Assembly: GCA_035363095.1 (NCBI GenBank)
Contig: DAOSEK010000003.1
Location: forward strand, 62,001 to 126,000
DNA: 64,000 nt
Direction: 5' to 3'
Origin: DAOSEK01 sp035363095
Lineage (GTDB): Archaea > Nanobdellota > Nanobdellia > Woesearchaeales > UBA119
Under the pieces are notes generated by a model. That model saw only the letters and a list, made by a program, of their open reading frames with translations. It did no database searches and was not told the origin of the DNA. Of this stretch, positions 50,301 through 60,800 are shown in pieces. Made by a program: the position numbers and the translations under genes. How positions within the stretch are numbered: the first letter of the stretch is position 1; the number at the start of each line of letters is the position of its first letter.

Positions 50301-51827
50301 AGAAGTTATTTTTATTCTAGATTCAAAAGGGCTTTTGAATGGGTCTATTGAATAAGGAACTGTTCTTATTATGTCAAATTCGTAAAACTCTCTTACCTCA
50401 AAATAAGACTGAATATCATATTCAACAAAACCATAAGGGCTTTCTCCAATAGCTTTTACTGAAAGCAAGTATCTGCCTTCTGATTGGGTTTTTTCATATT
50501 GAGAAAAATAAATACCTTTTTGAAATTCATAAACTTCAGAATTGCGCGTTGATAGTGTAGCGATATCGCCAGTGGGTGAAGTGATATTAATAACAATATC
50601 TGCATTTTCAACAAGCATTCCTTTTGAATCTAAAACTACAACACTTAAACCAACATTTTCGTTTGGATAAAATATTGGCTTATTTGTGTTAATTGTTGCA
50701 AGCCCAGTTTCAAAGAAAGCACTATTTTTATTAGAGAAATTCACCTCATATTCAACACCAGGAATAATATTTTTTATCTTTACTAATTCTCCAAGGCATG
50801 CCTGTTTTGAAAAATCCCAATTTTCGCACCCATAAAGTTCAGTTCCCTTTGCAATCGTAATAAAAGTTGCACTTTCAAAATCAGAATCAAGGCTTATCGA
50901 ATAAGAATTAACTACTTTAACATCGCTTATCTTTTCAGGAATATTATTCTTAGATTGAATTGATTTAACAGATTTAATACTATCAATTTTTATACTTAAC
51001 TCTTTATCTTTTAATTCATCAAAAACTATATTCTTTACAAGCATTGTATCTTTTTGGTTCCTTTTAATTGGTGAATCAAATTTGAGTGTTAATTCTGAAA
51101 CTTTTAATGAATTTTTTAATTGGATAATATTTTCTTCAAACTCAGATTCATTTTCCATAGAAAACTCTGCAATATTTAGTTTTATGTGCTTTCCAAGATT
51201 GTCTGTCACAACGATTTTATTTGCTAAGATTTTATTTGAAGTAGTTTTTTTATTTCTAATTGTAATACCATCAATTAATTTTTCATTGGGATTATTAATT
51301 TCTAAAGGGAGAGGTATATTATCAAGATTAGTTATTTCATTTAAGTCTAAGTCTATACTATCATTTATTCCAAGCACAATAAAAGATGCATTTATTTCTA
51401 AAAGCAGGTTTTGATTTGGACTTGAAATATCTGGCTTTAGTCTTCCATATAAAGTATATTTTCCCAAGGTTTTTGGGATAAAAGGTATTGGAACAATGCC
51501 ATTTATATCTTCGTTTTGCTCTTCTTTATTCTCTTTAGAACTAGTGAAATAGTATATTTTTCCATTGTTATCAATTGATACTTTATAATTCTCCATTCCA
51601 TCAATATATATCAAAACAGTTTCTCCTATAATGAATTCAGACTGAGGGTTTCCAGAGATATCAGTTATTGTAATAAGCGCCAAAACCAAATTTGGCAATA
51701 ATAAAATAATCAATATGACAGCAAGCCGTTTATATAAATAATCCTTAAAACTATTAAAGTTCAATTTTGGATGAATTCCAGCAAATAGTATTTTTCGCTT
51801 TTCCGTTCTTTTGATGTTTTTTTTCAT
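44310..51827 (-). CDS. Giant secreted surface protein with DUF2341-like domain, 2505 residues
   Basis: A basic N-terminus and signal helix (about 33-52) lead into a beta domain. A conserved block opens with GTELYGCENW (near 327) and continues to SQFGFPNITQT and DNITLWVYAATG, matching the 2185-residue protein nearly throughout. About seven Cys-paired Ig-like repeats follow. Near residues 1790-1900 is a domain opening WWNGSWAKRKVILLNE, with YYVYYNNSLA, which fits the DUF2341 family of surface proteins. A C-terminal section with TGFNLISIPF and two Trp-rich repeats (GWYPSWNNKDFTSLNPAKGY) ends the protein; there is no C-terminal anchor. N-x-S/T sequons are abundant. It follows the 3177-residue gene by 25 bases on the same strand. 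Confidence 0.8.
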   Translation of the reverse strand: MKKNIKRTEKRKILFAGIHPKLNFNSFKDYLYKRLAVILIILLLPNLVLALITITDISGNPQSEFIIGETVLIYIDGMENYKVSIDNNGKIYYFTSSKENKEEQNEDINGIVPIPFIPKTLGKYTLYGRLKPDISSPNQNLLLEINASFIVLGINDSIDLDLNEITNLDNIPLPLEINNPNEKLIDGITIRNKKTTSNKILANKIVVTDNLGKHIKLNIAEFSMENESEFEENIIQLKNSLKVSELTLKFDSPIKRNQKDTMLVKNIVFDELKDKELSIKIDSIKSVKSIQSKNNIPEKISDVKVVNSYSISLDSDFESATFITIAKGTELYGCENWDFSKQACLGELVKIKNIIPGVEYEVNFSNKNSAFFETGLATINTNKPIFYPNENVGLSVVVLDSKGMLVENADIVINITSPTGDIATLSTRNSEVYEFQKGIYFSQYEKTQSEGRYLLSVKAIGESPYGFVEYDIQSYFEVREFYEFDIIRTVPYSIDPFKSPFESRIKITSFIDCKGFDFTEVLPSNFTVFDSGGAEVLEDQDYKYLKWQGLTNNSEVSYVANSPLITPYLWELGPSFIEYKTIQDIQDTLDIQDIYGDQDIQEIQKNVFYEARPWVLAIDPEYFYDPYVTYQSQWSGGTGTTYTEVSDGIREPNLPDTSDYLSSVIDSGQVSQFGFPNITQTRIDNITLWVYAATGNNAQFTFHLYQGATPRCSNTFYASSSGWYKCVWSAPTGDFSNLSLYLDGPTRSTGGKPTSATVYAGYLTVDTGPNPPNVTLNYPTNNLVLNSTPIDFNFTVTDETFSNISNCTLYANFSGSWDKNITIYNITNNTIRNITVSPSDGTYIWNVNCTNGAGRSNSSQSNYTLKVNSNTPLIENYTLNETTIRQNRSVRFNVSITDFFGISNAIATLRYPNGWSNNYTLSKNGDEYYFVFDNTTAVGTYNLTLIWANDTLGKNATLNPALSFEVQAIPPDAFNILLPGNNTTSSNLSPTLTWEETQTPDFLNYTILISKSPTFSFVDFVYGTYEIDNTTFEIPIPFDENQAYYWKVIGYDVFANSRNSTSFHSYITDTLPPSISLNSPRDNNYSKTLEVTFNYTPSETNTIDTCILYGNFSGIFEDNQTNSSISNSSPNLFTISLTEGVYIWNVWCNDTSANSAFAPSNYTLTVDISGPVIMPIWPEDDELITDTNIVDFTINASDVLASVDVCTLLVNDSFKQNVYDITDGVPFNFSIFLLNGNYNWRVNCTDTNGLESVTAYYNLSLESSDHDPPSITPNYPEPFEHIQSGSFYFNYTVEDATGIENCSLYIDGQYNITDYNVENLADNFFEATGLADGEHNWSVSCYDNSTDHNFRQGEVSYFTVDTINPMVILNAPENESFFNYSYVTFNYTPNDTNLLNCTLYANFSGSFEPIIYNLTPQTGVPNYFYYTVPDGIFVWNVLCYDESKRSGFYEKNYTLSIDTTPPQYSDISSDPISPVTYNQMNFYEFNITWIDNLELSEVILEHNFSGFMQNQTITYHIGNIYSYNVTNLSAGTYYYRWYANDTIDNQNSTSPYEYLINKSQSLINLYFNGSEGNITINQTSQVNITAIITNPADGNIELYNQGELIDIGVGTIENISTFSYPGVYNITVVYNETQNYTSVQKTYFITVDDIFEPYVELISPKNESSVSAGLSVLQYNVSDDSLITSCSLYINGSFNQLDNDVSVNTTKGFTLTTTSGDYYWYVNCTDSYDNVGISKTNIFTAVENANMYVNLSLNQSLYVKGTLANITSNVRDFFDNPLVLNVTTSIIQGDTTIPWWNGSWAKRKVILLNETTGTNQNNAMAEVNITGLAGNISDCVNEIRIIYQNQSIISEIPVEIYSGDDSNWCYVAFKANLSASSINNDNYYVYYNNSLASDPNYDIGKYANAIFYAQASAQDEGSVVNVGNIVGYNDATSAVISETGGGGGYESAHGRAFINQTPGKQITRVEIRFRYDVTSIAGNWYLRYSINDGTSYSNAHLGTNTVVKTTSGYTDITSAYPTLSWSELNKTRLQGRVYKTGGSGGSTMNLYWVELNVTYVLSPIINQSAMGETHSLVAQNISQTNILGSSNWIYNTSTLNLGNYSVVSRATKSGFDPAGNYSILQIVSNELPKVNLMSPMNNFNTSNKTLLFSWNATDNLTATLLCQVYINGANWTGNISTQNNTQTNTTITDVPYGENTWKVICFNQYNLSNFSVERQFVILSHPDNFSIELMGNGSIFLNWSNVTLADSYELYFTTNYSSGFLGSPDITPIYALNYTDNNHESNAMKFYQVASIRGDAKAISNIHLGKYESALYTGFNLISIPFVLSNYTLKNQVNNGYYFRTDTDCVESLWKYEPSAGFKRTDWLSGYFVPAIGDEDFTSISNDSGYWLETDDNCIVTYFGMVPSNNLNISLSQGYNTVPWFSVEDAQLPTDYAPVLINTEPENSVKSINRFNAQNQSFEVTIHYIVSGSPWGWYPSWNNKDFTSLNPAKGYYFDSNEVSVWSHSP

Positions 51828-51852
51828 GTTTTATTTTTCATTATTGAGCCAA

Positions 51853-54800
51853 TCAAATTATCTCAGTATAAAATACCACATATTCACTATTCGGACCTAA
51901 ATAAGACCGTAGGCTTGCAGGGATTCTTATCTCAAAATCATAGGTGTCATTATAGCCTTGTGCTCCTTTATTAATAGTTGTAACAAATAAAACATCTTGG
52001 CTTTGATTGAAATTGGTGTTTCCATCCCCATAGTCCCAAAGTATTCCTGTTTTAAAATTTGAATTATTTGTACTATTTACAACGGGCACATTCTCAATTG
52101 TTTTATAAAAAATAGTCATATTTCTAGTTTCAATTGGCACTCCCCCTAATGTGAAAGTATTATTTATTGAATCGCCATAATTACTTGAACCTAAAGCACT
52201 ATCAAGTGCTTCAAAATCATTTGGTGAGGATTGATTTGAAGTATCCCTTCCCAATGCCTGAAGTGTAGTCCAAGAGATATCTGAATCATAATCAGCTACA
52301 TATATATTGCTTCCTGTTGAGTTTTCAACAAACCATTCAAATAAAATCCCTTCGTATCCATCCTGCATCTTGAGGGTATCGTTTGTATTGCCCATTACAT
52401 AGTGCCAAAATACTACGGATAAAAATCTTGAAGCGTTGTTGTTTGTTTCATTTTCCTCTTGAATCAGATTATCTGGGTCTGCAATCACAATTATTTCTGT
52501 TGTTCCTAAAGGAGCACTTAGATTAACACTTATATTTTGTGATTCACTTGGAGCTAAACTAATGGTAAAATTTGATCCTATCTGGTTTCCCAAAACTCCA
52601 ACTTGATTTTTCCATATTTGCACTATAAAATTTTCAGCAGTACTATTTCCTATATTTCTAATGGTAGCATTAATTGTAACCAAATCATTTTCTTTTGGAT
52701 TTTCATCGCTGAAATAAATCTCTGAAGGGTTTACATAAATATCCGGCATTGGAACAAAAAAGCTCCATGTTTCACTAACATTATAATTGCCTGCCAAATC
52801 TATGCAACTAACATTCCAGTAATGATATCCAGCGGATAGGGAATCAACGGAAATGTTTTGCAATACACCTTCATCAACACTCATATTTATTTCTATAATT
52901 TCGGTATCAAAAGTAACATTGCAATATAAGGTATCTGCCATATTGTCGGTTACAGTAAAATTAAGCTCAGTTTGTGTGCCTTCTATAGGATTGCCATTTT
53001 CAGGTGCATGAAGTATTATTTGTGGAGCAACGCTATCATGATAAAATATTATCTCGCTACTATTATGCATATTTCCTGCAGAGTCATTTGATTGTAAAAT
53101 TAAGAAGTATTCACCATCAGCTACTAGTGTTATTTGAGTCTGTGAAGGGGTGTTATTAGATACTACACCTGTTGCATTAGGGCTATTATTCAAAAAGAAT
53201 GTATAATTTATATTAAGAGCCATATTATCTATTATCACAAAGTCTATTGTTGGATTTGTTTTAAACCAGCTTAAGTTTTGCGTTGTAATATTCCCAAAAG
53301 GATTGTCTATATCAACATAAAAAGTCCATTCTTCAGAAACATTATGGGCATTAAAAGAAGTGTTATCATAACACTCTATATGCCAATCATATGTTCCATT
53401 CATGCCCAATACTGTGAAATTATTTAATTCATTATTTTCCACGTTCAAATCATAGTCATACATCCCGCCATTAAGCCAAATAGAGCAATTTTCCATCCCT
53501 GTTTCATCAGATACATTGTAATAAAATACATTTGTTGAATTATTGCTCCAGCTTGAATTAGGTGGTGAAACTAAGCTTATATTTGGAGCAAAGTATATGT
53601 TAAACATTCGTGTTTCGCTGTAATTATAATTTTGTGCTAAATCAAAACAACTTACATTCCAATAATACTCGCCTTCAACCAAATCTTGTGCAAGAAAGCT
53701 CTTCTCTTGACTTGTATTAACTACATAAGGACCGTAATCTACTCCACTTCCATCGTTTGGTCCTAAATAAATTGAACAGCTGGCATTTGGAGACATTAAA
53801 TCTGTTACAGTGTAGTTTAAGCTTATACTTCGCGAAGAGTAATTAGATATGTTTTCAGGGAAATTTAACTCAATAAAAGGCTTTTTTGTATCAATATATA
53901 TATGTGTTATTGATGAATTCCTTTTGTTATTTGCATCATCTATAACTTCAAGTATGATTTCATAAAGCCCATCAGGATAGCTTGATAATGAAACATTCTT
54001 GCTAACTCCGGTTGTTAGATTCCCAGATGCATCTGGAGTTCCATTCACATATATTGTATAATTAATTATACTAGACAACAGGTCCGTTGCAGATATGTTT
54101 ATTTCAGGCTCTGAATAATTAAACCAGGATAAGTTCATGGTATGTATATAAGGAATCGGAGCTGTAAGGTCTATTGCAATATTTAAAGGACTTGAGTTTT
54201 TAAGCCTTGATAAATCGTCTTTTGCCTGTATAACCACAATATTGTGGCCTTCATTTAAAGTTACATTCAAAAGATTAGATTCGCCATCATTAACATTTCC
54301 AGTAACACCAATAGGCGAACCATTTACAAAAAATGTATAATTTAAGGTTTGAAGAGTATAATCTTCTAAAGTAAAATTAAACTCAGTTGGCTGGTAGTTA
54401 AAGATAGAATTGTTTTCAGGATAGCTTACTTCAACCCTTAAAACTGAGATATTGGCGGTTGCATTATTGTTTGTTTCATTAAGCTCATTAATAAGCTCAT
54501 CTGGATCTAATATTACATATATTGTATGATAGCCTTCACTAATTGACCATTCCACCGAAAACCGGCTAAAGGAATCATAAGAAACATTTTGTGTGTCATT
54601 TCCTATTAATATGCCTCCATCATTAGGGTCTCCATCCCAAAAGCTTGCAACAGCATTAATAGCATCAATTCCCCCAATATTGCTAACATTTGCAATTATA
54701 GTAATTGTTTCTAAAAGGTCAGGATTTGTGTTATTAAATGTGATGTTTTGAGACTCTATGTAAAGGTCAGGTTGATTGATTACAAATCTTTTTGTGTCAG

Positions 54801-57800
54801 AATAATTGGTATTGCCAAGGTCATCAACGCAAGTTACATTCCAAAAATGCTCTCCATCTGAAAGCTCTGCCACCAAATTGCTAAAGTTATTTCCTGAATA
54901 ATTATTAATATTTTCAACTAGTATATCCCCTAAAGGGTCTGTAACAAAAAGATCGCAGTTAATTAAAACACTTGAGTTAAAATCAGTTGCATTCCACTCA
55001 AAAGTAATGTTATTATAATTAAAAGTCTGATTCACTTCAGGTGAAATCAATTCTATATAAGGTCCTAATAAATCAACATGAAATGTCTTTGGAGTGCCAT
55101 TTACAGCAGTATTAGAACTAGGATCAGAACAATTAAAATCCCAAGTATATGTATTGTTTTCAAGATTTGTCAAAGTATAATTATTTTGTTGGCCCGAATT
55201 AATTGAGTTAATAGTATGATTTTCTTCACCATTTAAAATAAGGGTGCAACTAGAGATTTCACCTGAATTATCCCTTGGTGTAAAATACAAAATAACCTCG
55301 GCAGTGTTATTCCTATAATTATTAATTGGATTTCCAAGATTCACAGTTGGTGGCTCTTGAACGGTAAAATTTCTAGTGTCGCTGTAATTTGAATTATTTG
55401 CAGGGTCAATACAAGATACATTCCAAATATAAAAACTATCATTAAACCCTGATATAAGTTTAGTATAAGCTTCAGATTCGTTTACTAATACATTTGTAAG
55501 ATTTTGTGTTCCGTTAATCGTTAGGTTACAATACAAATTTTCTGCCAGGTTATCAGTTACAGTCCAATTAAATAAAACAGATGATGAAGATAAACTATCC
55601 TCTTCGTCCGGATTTGAAAGAGTTATTTGAGGCTTTTGCCAATCAAGATAAATCGTGGCATTAGATGGATTTGAAGGATTTCCATCACCATCATAACATA
55701 CAACTGTCCAATTATATTCTCCTTGCTCCATTCCAGTAAAAGAGAATGTATTATTTTGTTTGTTTAAAACTGTTGTAGTATTATCTGTATAATTTGCACT
55801 TGTGCCCCATACATTAATAGTACAGTTGACTATCTGGAAATCATCTTCAGGGATGTAGATAAAATCAATATCACTTTGGTTATGCCAGCTTAGGTTTTCA
55901 GGGCTTAAAAAAGTAACATTAGGTGGAGCAAAAACCTCAAAATCCAATTCTACAGAAGTATTATAATTTCCCGCTTTATCAACACATTCAACATACCAGC
56001 TGTAGTTTCCATCATAAAGAAGGTAATAATGAGTATATGGAGTGCCATTTTCAGCACTTAGACCGCTTCCTATGGAGTAAACACTGCCACTTTCATTAAG
56101 GTAAACAGTACAACTTAATGTTGGCGAAATCATGTCTTCTGTTACAAAGGTAAACGAGACATTGTTTACCGATACTATTTCATCTTGTTCAGGGCTTATT
56201 AAACTTATATTATAAGGCTCGTGAAGGTCTATATAGTAAACCCAGTCCTGTTCTGCTGTTCCGGTCAAACTATTAGTATCATTACACCTTACGTTCCAGA
56301 TATATTCTCCTTCTGGAAGGTTCACGGAAAAATTGTTTACAACATTTGGAACTATTGAATCATTATATGTATAATCTGCACCATTTAATATCAGAGTACA
56401 TCTTGTAAAAGTTTCACTCCCAAGGCTTGGGATGTATTGAAAAGTTACATCATTTAAGAGATTTCCAGTGTTATTTGCAGGGCTTACTAATTCAATATGA
56501 GGTGGAAGCAGTACACTGAAATTTCCAAGTACAGAATAACCTGTATTTGTCGCATTATCTATACATGCAACACTCCAGTTATAAGCCCCAGTTCTCAGAC
56601 CTTCAACGGTGTAATTTGTAATTGTGTTGTTATAGCTTACAATACTTGTATTGTTAACATTGCCATTTATGGTAAGATTACAATAGGTTATATTTGAGAA
56701 TGTATCATTAGCCATCCATTGAAAAACATAATCAGTCGTATTAACTACCTCTGCTTCGCTTGGCGCAATTAAACCCACCAAAGGGTCTCCTCTATCAACA
56801 ACAAAAGATCTATTTCCTGTTGTGTTAGTATTGGAGTATGTGCCTGCATCCGTACAATTTACGCTCCAGTTGTAATAACCTTCGGGCGGATTTGTCAATG
56901 TAAAATTAGCCATCTCACCACTATTTATTTCTGTTGAGTTTGTTTGGTTAAAAACTCCGTTAATAAATAAGTCACATGCCAAAAATCCATCATTATCGGT
57001 TGCGGTATAATAAAGAATAATATCAGTATCTTTTATGTGAGTGCCATCTTCTGGAAGATTTAAAATAAGTCTTGGAGTTTCGTTAAGGGAAAGGTTTCTT
57101 ATTTCAGAGCTATTAGAATATCCGCCAACATCTGTGCAGTTTACATACCAATCATGTTCGCCATCAGAATACCCATAGCCTGTAACGTTTTGCCTAATAC
57201 CACTCGTGGCATTTGCAGTTATATTCTCTAAGCCATCAAAATATAAAGTACAGCTAAGATTATCGTAATTATCAGTAACGGTATAAGAAAACAAGATTGT
57301 GGAATTGGTTAAATTGGCAGAGGGCTCTGGTTCGTGAAGCTCTATTAGGGGCGGAGTTATATCAACATAAAATGTCCAGTTTGCTGTGGAAGCATTATTC
57401 CCACCATCATCAAAGCAAGTTACGCTCCAGTTATATCCAGTTTCTTCAAAATCAGAAGTGAAGTTATTAAGCCCGTTAATCAGACCGGTTTGATTGCTTT
57501 GATTATAAACTCCGTTAATAAAAAGCTGACATTCGGTAAGGGCAAAGTTATCATATGCATTATAAGTTAATGTTACTGTTGTAGAATTAACACCGTTGTA
57601 ATTTCCTGGATTTAAAAGATTTACCAACGGAGACTGGTCACTTACGGTAATATTTCTTGTTTCTGATACATTAAAATTATTTGCTAAATCACTGCAATTT
57701 ACATACCAGCTATAATTCCCTATTTCAAATCCATATACAGTAACATTAGTTGCAGTTGCATTTGTACTATTTATTGTCTCATTTATTGCTCCATTTATAT

Positions 57801-60800
57801 AGAGTTTACAACTCATATTTTCGGAACGCAAATCATAAGCAGTCCAATTAAATAACACATAAGGATTTGTTGTTGAAAAATTTGGTTCGGGCTCGTTTAG
57901 CTCTATGTTATATGGAGCATATTTATCTACATCAAAATAAAAAACTGAGGAATTTCCAACTCTGCCGGATTCATCTTCACAGGACACGCTCCAGTTAAAC
58001 CTTTCTTCAGGGATATTTGTAATTGTAAAATTATTATTTAGGTTATTGAGTATAGCACTTGAATTTGATTGATTAAATTCTCCATTGATGTAAAGGCTAC
58101 AATTCACATATCCATTTGAGCTAGAAGGAAGATATACTAAAAGTGCATCTGTAAAATTCACCCAAGTATCATTTCCTGGATAAGAAAGATTTACTGTTGG
58201 GAATTCTGTACTTGCTACATTTATTCTTATAGAATCAGTAGTGTGGCTCTGATAATAGGACTCTGCATAACACCTCACATCAGCAGTGCCATAACTACTG
58301 GCATTAATAGATATTGAAGTGCTTTGGGTTTCATTAAATACTGTACCTAATTCGTGAGGATTAACCTCGCTTCCATTTAATGTGAGCATTCCACTACTTC
58401 CAATATTGACCCATGAGCCTGTAGCATTACTTTGTGCATAAACGCTTGTGTTTATACATCCGCCTTCTTCGCATGTTACATTACAAGTCAGATTAAAAGA
58501 ATCGCCTTGATTCAAACTCAGCTCAGATTCAGGATAGATTAGTTGTGATGATAAAAAGCCAACTTGTGTAAAACCAGTTAGGTTAAAAAAACTTGAAGCA
58601 TGATCAATTGCATGCTCAAAATCCTTGGATTGCGCAGGATGAGTATTATACATCTCAATCTCATAATAAAATCTATCAGTACTTTGCACCCTGATATTTG
58701 ATGAATTTGTGCATGAGCCTACTGAAGCTGTGGCATCAGAAGTTCCTACGCCCGTAGTATTAGAACAAATTAAAGTAGTTTGATCATTTTCATCAAGGAT
58801 ATATAGATACCATCTAGCAAAAAGATTTGACTCCACATCTACAAAATATGTGCTGAAAAGAGTTGTTGTACTAGCATTAATCATGCCCCCATTTGCACCT
58901 ACATAATCAGATGTTGCCTTTAAAATATTCACAGTAGTTCCACTACTAAGAGTTCCAGTTATCTCATTTTGTACTCCATCGGTCTGTTGCGCAACTGATA
59001 TATCGCAAGGAAGGCTACTACAATCAGATGAGCCTGTTTCATACCACTCTCCATCATAAATTGGCTTCTCAACTGAAATATTAATTGTCCTGTTGGCACC
59101 TATTCCAAAATTAGTTGCGTTATCAAAGCAACCAATACTCCAATTATGCACTCCATTTGGCACATTGTAGGCGATTGTCTGATTTTCATCCTTAGTAATA
59201 GGCGTTGAATTCTTTACAGCTGTTCCATTTAGGTATAGGGTACAGTAATCTATCGGAGAAGAATCGGTTACATTATAAGTAAAAGTAACAACATTTGAAC
59301 TAGTAATAGTGGTTAGATTTGCAGGGTCAATTGGAGTAACAATTGGAGAGCTGTTATCTATTGTAAGGGTATAATTTAATGGAGCGAATTCGTTATCGCC
59401 GTTTGAATTATAACATTCAACATTCCATACATAAACCCCTTCTGAAGAAAAGGTCGCTCCCAGCGTATTAACAGATCCATTTACAGGGCTTGTGGTGCTG
59501 TTTTTTGAGCTCCATGAGCTATGGTTTGTATAAAGTGAACAATTGGCTAGAGAAAACCCAAGATCAATAGGGGTATAAGAAAAAGATACAGTGAAATTAT
59601 TTGTATAAGTATTATGACTCGGAGCATTTAAAGCAACTGATAAGTTTCCAGGTGCAGTATAATTTAGCGTATAATTAACATAGTCAAAAGATATTTCCAT
59701 ACTTGGAGATTTTCTTGAGTTTCCTGGAGCCTTGAAATCCATGCTTGCATTTAGATAGGTATAATAGATGCAATAGTCAGGCCAGCCACTGCAATCAAAA
59801 TTTGTAAAAGAGCGATCACCTGAACTATCTAAACTTGAATTTGTCCATGTAAAGCTTGTAGTTGAAGTTGCTGTTCCGCTCCCAATTGTGGCATCATCCG
59901 AATTTGATGTTGTGGTATCATGATCATATTTTCCATTCTGATTTGAATTAGTCATAGTGCAACCATCTTTAGTTATGGTTAAATCAACGCCAAATCTCAT
60001 TGCCTGTAAAAAAAAGCTTGTTGCATTCTCAGGAACATTGATTGTATGGGCACAATATACAGAACAACTTAAAGTTCCACTTTTTTGGTCAACAACAGAA
60101 TCAGCACAACTACAATCATAAGAGGCATTTACTTCGCTATATAACGGATCTTCGGGAGTGATGCTAAAGCTATACTCTTCTCCAGGAACAATATCCCTTA
60201 CCTTCTGCCAGTAACCAAAACACTCACCAGTTGTAAAATTATATTCCTTACATACATAGAGCATAGTTCCTTTAGCAATTGATCTTACACTTGCAGTTGT
60301 AAAATCCATTTCAGTTGGATCAATTGCATAGGATTTAACTGAAGGCATACCGTATATTTTGTGTGTTTGAGCCACCTCTTCAATACCTAGCATACTTGAT
60401 GTATCTTTTAATTGGTAAAATCTAATACTATTAACACTAGGGGTAGGATTAAGTATCTCATGCTCTATTCCTCTTGCAGTCTGAACAAGTCTTCCAATTC
60501 CTTGCTTTTTTTCGGAAAACCTGTTTCGCAAAGTGAATGGAACTGAGGCTAAAGGAATAGAAACTAAATCTATCGGGTTAACAATTGAAACACTACTTAT
60601 TTTATTAATCTCTAAAGAGAGATTATCGTATAAATCAGGAATTTTTTTAGAACTATCCAAAACTAAAAATCCCCTATAATCTAGGATTTCATTTTGCAAT
60701 TTCAAATAAATTGAATATTTCCCTAGAAGCGTAGGATAAAACTCAACATTATCAAGCTCACCAACAAAAGCATAATTCTTTTCATTATGAGTAATTAAGA